A DNA stretch of 13,224 bases from Bacillota bacterium (GTDB lineage Bacteria; Bacillota; Sulfobacillia; Symbiobacteriales; ZC4RG38), in assembly GCA_003242505.1 (NCBI GenBank), contig QGUP01000018.1, positions 1 to 13,224 of the forward strand, read 5' to 3'. Below are positions 6,620 through 11,611 of the stretch, piece by piece; within the stretch, counting starts at the first letter, position 1, and each line of letters starts with the position of its first letter. A program made the position numbers and the translations under genes. The notes below the pieces were generated by a model. That model worked only from the letters and a program-made list of their open reading frames with translations, did no database searches and was not told the origin of the DNA.

Positions 6620-6677
6620 GGTCCCGCCTCCGGCCCGTTCCGGCCTTCGGCGGGGTGTGGGCCCCCGGCCGGGGGCC
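6620..6677 (-). repeat. Structured repeat, copy B
   Basis: Minus-strand order: an 18-bp perfect palindrome (6660-6677), a CACACC linker, then a stem CCCGCC/GGCGGG (6649-6654 with 6623-6628) enclosing GGCCGGAACGGGCC. It ends just before the ribosome site of the 51-aa gene. Same layout as copy C. Confidence 0.5.
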
Positions 6678-6692
6678 TCTGTGCCAGGGGAT

Positions 6693-6766
6693 CCGCCGCC
6701 CCGGGAGTCGAACCCGAGCACCTCCGGCCATGCCCTCCGGCGTGCTCTCCGGAGCACCTGCGGCGG
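6693..6766 (-). ncRNA. tRNA-like cloverleaf (possible degenerate tRNA)
   Basis: On the minus strand CCGCCGC (6760-6766) pairs perfectly with GCGGCGG (6693-6699) as an acceptor stem. A 6-bp D-like stem GTGCTC/GAGCAC with a 4-nt loop follows (6742-6757), then a CCGG/CCGG arm with a 9-nt loop, then a T-arm containing the classic GGTTCGACTCC (6700-6718). It lacks U33, a normal D-loop and an encoded CCA (ATCC follows). It may be a relic, a tRNA mimic or an unusual tRNA. Confidence 0.35.
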
Positions 6767-6772
6767 GTGTGT

Positions 6773-6791
6773 GGCCCCCCGTCGGGGGGCC
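6773..6791 (-). repeat. Hairpin A of the ACAC-linked hairpin family
   Basis: Perfect 8-bp stem GGCCCCCC/GGGGGGCC with a 3-nt loop, followed on the minus strand by ACACACC and then the tRNA-like element. Flanks resemble those of copies B and C. Confidence 0.5.
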
Positions 6792-6920
6792 GGTCAACGC
6801 CCGGGCTGTTTCCCGGGCAGTAGTTGCCATCCTCGTCGAGCGGGACTCGCCGCCGCATCTCTGCGGCGACTGCGGCTCCCCGTCTCAGGCGCCCGGCGGG
6901 GGACCTACCCCAACCGGGGC

Positions 6921-7070
6921 TTACCTCGCCCGTAGTGCGCCCCCGCCCGAGGGGCCACCCACGGATCCGGCCCTCATCGACGGATCTCCCAGCGACGAGG
7001 GGGTGACGCAGCGCCCTCCGTCCGGTGCGGTCTCGCCATACCGCCGGGCCAACCGGCCCTTGGACTTCAT
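6921..7070 (-). CDS. Doubtful small ORF, 49 aa
   Basis: An ATG at 7070 opens a reading starting MKSKGRLARRYGETAPDGG, whose first 18 residues look like a small basic phage protein. The remainder is Gly/Ser/Pro-rich and could be chance coding in GC-rich DNA. A weak purine stretch (GAGGG) lies well upstream, so initiation support is poor. The same frame is open further up to 7382 across the end of the DUF6166-like gene, but that part is antisense-like in composition. Keep as tentative. Confidence 0.3.
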   Translation of the reverse strand: MKSKGRLARRYGETAPDGGRCVTPSSLGDPSMRAGSVGGPSGGGALRAR

Positions 7071-7260
7071 GGGACCCTGACCCTCGCCGCCGCTCTCGCT
7101 ATCCCCTGGCCGCCGGCTCCAGCGTTTTACGGCCGCCTCTCTGGCGACCGGCCAGGGTACTCCCCCGTGGCTCCCACTGTCCTGGGCTGATCCGGGGGAC
7201 GCTACCCGCTCCGGACCACCTGGGCCCGGCCCCGATGGTGGTGCACCGTCCACCCCCGGG

Positions 7261-7276
7261 GCCGGACTCAGCCGGC
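7261..7276 (-). terminator. Small hairpin with stop codon in its loop
   Basis: GCCGG and CCGGC pair around a 6-nt loop CTGAGT (minus strand) that holds the TGA stop (7268-7270) of the DUF6166-like gene. Another stop-associated hairpin without a T-tract. Confidence 0.35.
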
Positions 7277-7612
7277 CGCTCCTGCTGGTACGTAGGTCCC
7301 TGGGTGCTGGTCCACCCAGGTCCTGACCTCCTGCTCCGTGAGGACCCACCCCTCGTAGGGCAAGCTGGCGATGACGTCCCACTTGAACAGCTGGTACATG
7401 GCCTTGGCGTAGGCGACGCTGCCTGTCACGTCGGCGAGGATGGCCAGCGCCAGGTCAGCCGGCCCGCTGCCGCCGTACCCCCACTCAAATCCGGTAGGGG
7501 AGTGCAGCACCCTGTGCCGCAGGGTGTAGGTCCTGGACCCGCTCTGCACCAACACCTCGCACTTGCCGCGGGCTCGGATCCCGCGATAGACCTTGCCTCT
7601 CCGTTCCGGCAT
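7268..7612 (-). CDS. DUF6166-like phage protein
   Basis: A 114-residue protein with the layout of the DUF6166 family: YRGIRARGKCEVLVQSG near the start, then RVLHSPTGFEWGYGGSGPAD and LALAILADVTG, then YQLFKWDVIASLP and WVLTEQEVRTWV. The SPTGFEWGYGGSGPADLALA block is the most distinctive part. The family occurs in phages and mobile elements and has no established function. The start at 7612 has GGAGGT ten bases upstream and lies 16 bases after the HNH-like gene. It closes the first block of minus-strand genes, before the structured stretch. Confidence 0.75.
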   Translation of the reverse strand: MPERRGKVYRGIRARGKCEVLVQSGSRTYTLRHRVLHSPTGFEWGYGGSGPADLALAILADVTGSVAYAKAMYQLFKWDVIASLPYEGWVLTEQEVRTWVDQHPGTYVPAGAAG

Positions 7613-7628
7613 CCCGTGGCCACCTCCG

Positions 7629-8075
7629 TCAGTCCGCCCGCCCCATCGGGCTGGCGTGCGGTTTCTCAGCCGCCTCTCGGTGCCGCCGGATGATCTCCCG
7701 GGCCTCGTCCCGGGTCACCGGCGGCCTTCGCCCATCGGAATGGGCCCGCACCTCGTCGGCGATCTCCCGGCAGGCCCAGTGGAGCCAGTGCGTCGCCTTC
7801 TGGGCCAGCCGGTGCCACCGCCGGGAGAGGGGCACCAGGTTCCACCACTTGGCCCGCCACTGCGGATGGGGGCTGCGAGGGTAGGCGTGGTGCCACTCAG
7901 CCGGGGCCCGGCCGGTGACCAGGCAGACCTCGCCGCCCCAGTACTCCCGGGCCGCCTCCACCGCCTCCGCCAGCGCCTCCCTCCGCCTCCTGGCTGCATC
8001 ACTCCGGCTCCGGGGCCGGAGTGGGGTCTTTCGTTTCAGCGGCTTTCGGCGCTGGAGCGGGTCCTGCCGCTTCAC
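7629..8075 (-). CDS. HNH-like nuclease domain protein
   Basis: A 148-residue basic protein. Residues 1-35 are Arg/Lys-rich (PLQRRKPLKRKTPLRPRSRS), suited to DNA binding. The core carries an HNH-type pattern: H62-H63 in AEWHHAY, N79 in WWNLVPLS, and H88 in RRWHRLAQ, with C51 just before. HNH proteins cut or nick DNA using one metal ion. The cysteine pairs that stabilise many HNH domains are missing, so activity is not assured. The GTG start at 8075 overlaps the preceding stop (GTGA), with GGAGG ten bases upstream. It is in the early region, not beside terminase genes, so it resembles a Nin-type accessory or homing nuclease more than a packaging factor. Confidence 0.6.
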   Translation of the reverse strand: MKRQDPLQRRKPLKRKTPLRPRSRSDAARRRREALAEAVEAAREYWGGEVCLVTGRAPAEWHHAYPRSPHPQWRAKWWNLVPLSRRWHRLAQKATHWLHWACREIADEVRAHSDGRRPPVTRDEAREIIRRHREAAEKPHASPMGRAD

Positions 8076-8269
8076 CAGCCGAGCGCCTCCAGGGCGGCCC
8101 GCATCATCCGCATCTGCTCTACCCTGGCCATCGCGTAGGTGAACCAGATGGGGCCGCCGACCAGGATGGCCTTGAGGAGGAACGCCGCCAGGCGCCGGTG
8201 GAGCTGGCGCTTCCGCCGGGGCCGGGCCACCTCCGGCCGGGGACGGTAAGGTTCTGCGTACTTAACCAC
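8072..8269 (-). CDS. Small single-span membrane protein
   Basis: A 65-residue protein with a basic N-terminal half (RPRPEVARPRRKRQLHRR) followed by one hydrophobic segment of about 22 residues (LAAFLLKAILVGGPIWFTYA) and a short helical tail (MRMMRAALEALGW). The positive-inside rule puts the N-terminus in the cytoplasm. The GTG start at 8269 is preferred because GGGAGG lies eight bases upstream; the reading from 8293 would place that site inside the gene. The stop overlaps the HNH-like start. No family recognised; possibly an exclusion or envelope-acting phage protein. Confidence 0.6.
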   Translation of the reverse strand: MVKYAEPYRPRPEVARPRRKRQLHRRLAAFLLKAILVGGPIWFTYAMARVEQMRMMRAALEALGW

Positions 8270-8282
8270 CGGTGGTACCTCC

Positions 8283-9062
8283 CTAACCGGCACTCTGGGC
8301 CCGGGCCCGGTTCACCTGGGCCAGCATCTTGTCGGCGATGCGGATGGCGTCCTCCAGCTTTCCGGTCCGCTCCAGGTACTCCGGCCTGCTGATCTCGTCC
8401 AGGCCGTGCCGCTCGGCGTAGTTCTGCCGGAGCAGGGTCAGGTTCGTGCGGAAGGCCGTGTTGTAGGCCTGGTCGAATTCCCGCCACGCTGCCTGGTAGC
8501 TGATGCCCTTGGCCCAGGCGTACCGCTTGACCATCCGCTCGAACCGTTGCCGCAGGTCGCCCTCGATGTTGGCGGTGTCCAGGCTGTCGATCCGGTGGCC
8601 CAGGATGGTCAGCATCTCCTGTTGCTGGGCCTGGGCGGCCTGCAGGGCCCGGATCTGCCGCTCCTGCTCCGCCAGAATCTGCACCGCCCGTAGCAGGGCC
8701 TCGGTGGGAGTCAAGGGCTGGATGCTGTAGGTGCCGGTCCGGCGGAGCGTTGGCAGGACCTCGTGGGTTACCCACCGCTTGAACCGGCGGACCTCTTCGC
8801 TGCTCTTCCGGCTGCCCAGGATGAGGGCGTAGAGGCCAGGTTCGTTGACCGCCGCCATCCGCTGGATTCCGCCGGGGGTCTGAACTGGAATCAGACCCTT
8901 TTCGTCATCGTCCAGCCGACGCAGGTGCTGGCCGGGATCTCCAGCGAGCCCCAACACCTCACAAACGTCCTTGGCGATGAACCAGGGCTCGCCGTCGATG
9001 GTCACCGTCCGCACCGGCCGGCCCTCGAAGCTGAACTCCATCAAGCTCGGGAGGTTGTCCAC
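8283..9062 (-). CDS. BRO-N / ORF6C phage antirepressor
   Basis: A 259-residue protein with two recognisable parts. Residues 8-105 form a BRO-N domain (FEGRPVRTVTIDGEPWFIAK, DVCEVLGLAGDPGQHLRRLD, then AVNEPGLYALILGSRKS and FKRWVTHEVLPTLRRTG). A helical linker (about 115-165) leads to an ORF6C-like C-terminus (YNTAFRTNLTLLRQNYAERHG, EISRPEYLERTGKLEDAI). Phage proteins of this type bind DNA or repressor and push toward lysis. The GTG start at 9062 has AAGGAGG upstream. It follows the excisionase-like gene by 21 bp in the operon driven by the divergent promoter, so the switch repressor should silence it during lysogeny. Confidence 0.88.
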   Translation of the reverse strand: MDNLPSLMEFSFEGRPVRTVTIDGEPWFIAKDVCEVLGLAGDPGQHLRRLDDDEKGLIPVQTPGGIQRMAAVNEPGLYALILGSRKSSEEVRRFKRWVTHEVLPTLRRTGTYSIQPLTPTEALLRAVQILAEQERQIRALQAAQAQQQEMLTILGHRIDSLDTANIEGDLRQRFERMVKRYAWAKGISYQAAWREFDQAYNTAFRTNLTLLRQNYAERHGLDEISRPEYLERTGKLEDAIRIADKMLAQVNRARAQSAG

Positions 9063-9083
9063 CGTCTTCCTCCTTTCGGGCCC

Positions 9084-9278
9084 CTACCGCCCGGCCGCCC
9101 GCATCAGGTACTGCTGCACGGCGGCCTTGGGAATCTTGAACCTGTGGGGGCTGGTCCGGATGCTGGGAATCTCTCCGGAGTGTAGGAGGGCGTAGACCTG
9201 GTTCTTGCCGCACCGGAGCACCATTTGTAGCTCCTTGGGGGTCAGGACATCCGGGAGATCCTCAAGCCGCACGCTCAC
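9084..9278 (-). CDS. Excisionase-family helix-turn-helix protein
   Basis: A 64-residue MerR-like/excisionase protein: VLTPKELQMVLRCGKNQVYA then LLHSGEIPSIRTSPHRFKIP and KAAVQQYLMRA. The pattern TPKEL..L..G...VY.LL..G.IP....G....I...AV..YL is typical of small Xis and HTH_17 proteins, which bend DNA for excision or act as regulators. The GTG start at 9278 overlaps the upstream stop as GTGA. As second gene of the lytic operon and on the same element as a tyrosine integrase, it is a good candidate for the excision factor, though it might instead be a second regulator. Confidence 0.75.
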   Translation of the reverse strand: MSVRLEDLPDVLTPKELQMVLRCGKNQVYALLHSGEIPSIRTSPHRFKIPKAAVQQYLMRAAGR

Positions 9279-9496
9279 GCTGCGTCACCGTCCTGGCGTT
9301 CCAGTACGGACTCCAGACCGTCCACCAGGGCCCGGAGGTATACGTCACCGACTCGTTCCAAGGGCTTGGCGCCGCAGGACAGTTTCAGGAGGTAGCTGTA
9401 GCTGATGCCCGTTCGTTCGGCGACGGTGCGGAGCAGCCGGCGCTTCACAGCGGCCGCCAGCAGGCGGCGGACGTGCTCCAGTTGTACGGCGTCCAT
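9275..9496 (-). CDS. Cro-like small DNA-binding protein
   Basis: A 73-residue first gene of the lytic operon. The central part AVKRRLLRTVAERTGISYSY then LLKLSCGAKPLERV has the spacing of a helix-turn-helix (RTVAERTGISYSYLLKL). Start at 9496 with GAGGTGA close upstream. It is transcribed divergently from the XRE repressor across a shared operator region, the classic Cro position. The overlap with the excisionase-like gene implies coupled translation. It shows no long similarity to known Cro proteins, so the assignment rests on motif and position. Confidence 0.65.
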   Translation of the reverse strand: MDAVQLEHVRRLLAAAVKRRLLRTVAERTGISYSYLLKLSCGAKPLERVGDVYLRALVDGLESVLERQDGDAA

Positions 9497-9511
9497 TGCC
9501 TCACCTCGCCT

Positions 9512-9608
9512 TCACCAAGTGACCGCTTCTGGCACTAATGCTATCACTTGGTGAAGGCGATGTCAACACCCTCCTTCACTGGTGAAGAGACGAGTCTTGA
9601 CCCAGTGA
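9512..9608. promoter_or_regulatory. Operators of the genetic switch
   Basis: Repeated palindromic sites of the form TCAC-NNN-GTGA: 9512-9522 (TCACCAAGTGA), 9544-9554 (TCACTTGGTGA) and a degenerate copy at 9598-9608 (TGACCCAGTGA). A related site with a 2-nt centre, CTTCACTGGTGAAG, is at 9574-9587. The first two extend to CTTCACCAAGTGA in inverted orientation. They cover the lytic promoter and abut the repressor promoter, as expected for repressor/Cro binding. Confidence 0.75.
9538..9566 (-). promoter_or_regulatory. Lytic (cro-side) promoter
   Basis: Minus strand TTGACA (9561-9566), exactly 17 bases, TAGCAT (9538-9543). The operator at 9544-9554 fills the spacer next to the -10 box, and another lies just past the expected start of transcription, so bound repressor should block it. 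Confidence 0.75.
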
Positions 9609-9625
9609 ATACATGACGATACACT
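9597..9625 (+). promoter_or_regulatory. Repressor promoter
   Basis: TTGACC (9597-9602), 17 bases, TACACT (9620-9625), upstream of the repressor start at 9660. The degenerate operator at 9598-9608 overlaps the -35 box, which would allow autoregulation. Confidence 0.65.
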
Positions 9626-9659
9626 TTGGGTTGACAGGGAGGAACGGAGGAATCGGCCG

Positions 9660-10292
9660 ATGAATCGGGAGACGCTAGATGCCAGGCTGCGGGAGTTGGG
9701 CATGACGCGGGAGGACTTGGCCAAAAGGGCCGGCCTGTCCGTTTCATACATTTACAAGCTACTGATGCGGGGGCCGGGCCGCAGGGAGAATCCAAGTCGC
9801 CAGGTCCTCGAACGCATCGCCGCTGCTGTCGGTCTGCTGCCCAGTGAACTGGACGAAAGGCTCGAGCTCCACGAGTATCTGCGCCAAGCCATGCACACCG
9901 TGGAGCCGGAGCAACTCCAGTCCCTCAAAGGGCCGTCCGCGGCAAGACGATTTGCATTTGTCGTGGAACTGATGCAACGAGACCAGAGATGGGACACCAT
10001 GGACAAGGTAGCCCAAGCCCTTGACCTACCAGTCGATACGGTCCAGGCCATCTTGGGAGGCATGGAACCAGAGGGGGAGCTGTTGAAACACCTCGAAGAG
10101 CAGACCGGACTGTCGATTCGCTGGTGGGTGAGAGGGCGGCTGGCACCCAATCCAGATCTGGTCAACACCATCGTCGAACACGAAGACGCCCAGGAGTACC
10201 TGGAGGCAGTTCACGCCGCCATGAGACACCAAGTCTCTCCGAGGCTCCTCAAAGGGTTTGTGGAGCTAATTGTAAAGGGGGAGGCGTCGTAG
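9660..10292 (+). CDS. XRE-family phage repressor (CI-like)
   Basis: A 210-residue regulator. Residues 5-65 are an XRE helix-turn-helix (LRELGMTREDLAKRAGLSVS then YIYKLLMRGPGRRENPSRQV and LERIAAAVGLLPSEL). The C-terminal 140 residues are mostly helical (QLQSLKGPSAARRFAFVVEL, WDTMDKVAQALDLPVDTVQA) and show no LexA/S24 peptidase motif and no Ala-Gly cleavage site with a Ser/Lys pair. RecA-triggered self-cleavage is therefore not expected; release would need an antirepressor or another protein. Start at 9660 with GGAGG ten bases upstream. It faces the Cro-like gene across the operators and converges with the TPR/peptide pair. Most likely it keeps the prophage silent. Confidence 0.85.
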   Translation: MNRETLDARLRELGMTREDLAKRAGLSVSYIYKLLMRGPGRRENPSRQVLERIAAAVGLLPSELDERLELHEYLRQAMHTVEPEQLQSLKGPSAARRFAFVVELMQRDQRWDTMDKVAQALDLPVDTVQAILGGMEPEGELLKHLEEQTGLSIRWWVRGRLAPNPDLVNTIVEHEDAQEYLEAVHAAMRHQVSPRLLKGFVELIVKGEAS

Positions 10293-10302
10293 CCTCCCCC
10301 TT
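10275..10302. terminator. Bidirectional terminator between repressor and peptide gene
   Basis: Perfect 11-bp stem AAGGGGGAGGC / GCCTCCCCCTT with a 6-nt loop. It overlaps the repressor stop codon and separates two convergent units. On the minus strand it is followed by TTTACAATT; on the plus strand by TTATTGATG. Confidence 0.75.
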
Positions 10303-10321
10303 ATTGATGTGAGCTGTACGC

Positions 10322-10462
10322 CTACTTTCCGGTCTCGATGGACTGGGAGCAGTCGGTGGTGGTAGAGGCGCCGCTGCACGCGTAGGCAGGAGTGAATGCC
10401 AGACCGGCAACCGCGGCGGCTACCGCCAGGGCCAGCACGGCAGCCAGAATGCCCTTCCGCAC
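10322..10462 (-). CDS. Secreted peptide precursor (Phr/AimP-like)
   Basis: A 46-residue precursor: basic start MRKG, a 16-residue hydrophobic core (ILAAVLALAVAAAVAG), LAFTPAYA ending in an AxA signal-peptidase site, then the short tail CSGASTTTDCSQSIETGK. The GTG start at 10462 is one base after the TAA of the TPR gene, and GGAGGGGGG in the last codons of that gene gives the ribosome site, so translation is coupled. A tiny exported peptide directly downstream of a TPR receptor is the layout of Rap-Phr and AimR-AimP systems. The active peptide is probably a 5-10 residue piece of the tail. The two Cys could form a disulfide before processing. The tail sequence matches no known signal that I recall. 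Confidence 0.72.
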   Translation of the reverse strand: MRKGILAAVLALAVAAAVAGLAFTPAYACSGASTTTDCSQSIETGK

Positions 10463-10463
10463 G

Positions 10464-11348
10464 TTACTTACCCCCCTCCACCATAGATTCGATCATGAAT
10501 ACCATTTCCCTAGCCGTAAGGTCTGGCTCGGAGTCGAGGAGATCCCAGGCAGTTGCCATCCACCTCTGAGACTCATCGGGCCGGCCCATTCGATGTTCGG
10601 CGAGTGCCTTGACTGCTGCCAGGGTGGCCCTGAGTGCACAACTATGACCAGGAGCAGCCACGAAGGCGTCCTCGATCATGGGATCGGCCAAGTCTGCGCG
10701 GCCGCGAAGAATCTCAAGGAAGGCGAGGTTCCTCAGCAACGCGGCCCACGGAGCTCCAATCTTGGCTTCCGGGGACAACGCAAGGGCAGCGGTTACAGCC
10801 ACGTCATACGCCGCGTCAGTGTCTCCGGAGGTATAGAGCAGCCACGACAGATTCGCTGCAGCAGCCATCCGCACCCGCCCGTTGGCGGCCTGGGAGAAAA
10901 CGGACCGGTACTCACGCTCTGCCTCTAGCCTGTAGGAGCCCCCAAGGCGCTCCAGACAGACTGCCCGGGACCGGCGCGACACCCAATAGAGGTCATCGGC
11001 CTCCAGTTTCTGTGCTACCTCTATGGCCTTCTCGTAGGCCCTCGCCGCCTCCCGGTAGCGGCCAAGCACGATGTTTCCCCGCCCTAACCCCCACAGGAGA
11101 AGGACCAGCCGCTTGTCCCGAATACCGGCAGTCTCGCAAGCCTGAACACCTTGGGCAGCGTAAAAGGCCAGTTTTGTCCAGCGCTGCATGTACTCCACCG
11201 CGTTGCACATCAGGAGGTACACGTCGGGAGCCTCATGCGGGTCCAGTCCGCTGCGCACCAGTTCCTCCCCAATCTCCAGCACGCGGGCCCAGTCCCGGGC
11301 CCCTGCTGCCTCAGTCAGGGATGTCAGTTCGCTATCACTGGTGTACAT
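10464..11348 (-). CDS. TPR peptide-receptor-like regulator (RRNPP type)
   Basis: A 294-residue, almost all-helical protein with tandem helix-pair repeats; the clearest TPR is at residues 84-118 (GLGRGNIVLGRYREAARAYE then KAIEVAQKLE). Others are near 8-35, 145-180, 205-230 and 242-272. There is no N-terminal helix-turn-helix, unlike AimR or PlcR, so it more resembles Rap proteins, which act by binding a partner protein. The ATG at 11348 is preferred; a GTG at 11369 lies inside an operator and has no ribosome site. The peptide precursor gene follows after one base. Expected role: sense the re-imported peptide and alter the lysogeny decision, possibly by acting on the XRE repressor. A plain TPR protein of other function remains possible. 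Confidence 0.72.
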   Translation of the reverse strand: MYTSDSELTSLTEAAGARDWARVLEIGEELVRSGLDPHEAPDVYLLMCNAVEYMQRWTKLAFYAAQGVQACETAGIRDKRLVLLLWGLGRGNIVLGRYREAARAYEKAIEVAQKLEADDLYWVSRRSRAVCLERLGGSYRLEAEREYRSVFSQAANGRVRMAAAANLSWLLYTSGDTDAAYDVAVTAALALSPEAKIGAPWAALLRNLAFLEILRGRADLADPMIEDAFVAAPGHSCALRATLAAVKALAEHRMGRPDESQRWMATAWDLLDSEPDLTAREMVFMIESMVEGGK

Positions 11349-11365
11349 GAGACCACGCCCCGCTG

Positions 11366-11376
11366 TCACCGAGTGA
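11366..11376. promoter_or_regulatory. Switch-type operator at the TPR gene start
   Basis: TCACCGAGTGA fits the TCAC-NNN-GTGA pattern of the switch operators perfectly. It lies 18 bases before the TPR start, downstream of a possible TTGACG -35 (11405-11410, minus). A one-mismatch copy, TCACTGGGTGC, is at 11428-11438. Confidence 0.6.
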
Positions 11377-11381
11377 AGTTA

Positions 11382-11410
11382 CATCTATCGTACCGCTTTC
11401 TCTTCGTCAA
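11382..11410 (-). promoter_or_regulatory. Candidate promoter of the TPR/peptide pair
   Basis: TTGACG (11405-11410), 17 bases, TAGATG (11382-11387) on the minus strand. The -35 is good and the -10 weak. The operator at 11366-11376 would sit near the start of transcription. Confidence 0.4.
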
Positions 11411-11521
11411 CGCAATATGTTTCCTCCTCACTGGGTGCCAAAAATTTTTCTCTGCGGCTTCACGGAGGGAATGGACGAGGGATTGTCCAATACTCCCCTA
11501 AAGGCGTTCGCAATTTGCCTG

Positions 11522-11551
11522 ATTGTTGCGTGTGGTCTCCATGGCAACAAT
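11522..11551. promoter_or_regulatory. Inverted repeat upstream of integrase
   Basis: ATTGTTGC (11522-11529) and GCAACAAT (11544-11551) form a perfect 8-bp inverted repeat with a 14-bp centre, in the AT-richer leader of the integrase gene. It could bind a dimeric regulator or the excision factor. Confidence 0.4.
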
Positions 11552-11574
11552 ACACACCATTCACCACCCGGACG

Positions 11575-11588
11575 CAAACATATGTTCG
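11575..11588. promoter_or_regulatory. LexA box upstream of integrase
   Basis: CAAACATATGTTCG matches the Bacillus-type LexA consensus CGAACRNRYGTTYG at all but one position. It lies 24 bases before the integrase start, so LexA bound there would block int transcription or elongation until DNA damage. Confidence 0.7.
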
Positions 11589-11611
11589 CCATCCGTTTGG
11601 AGGGTTCCTGC

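Larger units (their letters stand above)
6604..7267. other. Structured stretch with weak small ORFs
   Basis: No strong gene. Two minus-strand readings are possible: 6921-7070 and 6616-6858 (MRRRVPLDEDGNYCPGNSPG at its start); neither has a good ribosome site, and the second runs through the hairpins and the tRNA-like element. The stretch contains hairpins A and B and the cloverleaf. It could be a non-coding RNA, a control region or a decayed segment. Confidence 0.4.

Noticed and set aside
6005..6757. Minus-strand ORF of 250 codons across the structured stretch
   Set aside because: Arg/Gly/Pro-rich, crosses hairpins, overlaps the zinc-ribbon start and the better-supported 51-aa gene in another frame.
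6582..6830. Minus-strand ORF of 82 codons ending CCCYCY
   Set aside because: No spaced ribosome site and passes through the tRNA-like element and hairpins; the terminal Cys run is a frame shadow of the Leu run of the 51-aa gene.
9752..10171. Minus-strand ORF opposite the repressor
   Set aside because: Ser-rich antisense shadow of the repressor gene.
10322..10462. Reading the 46-aa precursor as a lipoprotein
   Set aside because: Cys follows AYA, without the Leu at -3 of a lipobox; ordinary signal-peptidase cleavage fits better.
11417..11611. N-terminal extension of the integrase
   Set aside because: Contains the LexA box and inverted repeat, no ribosome site, and the product part is unlike integrase N-termini.
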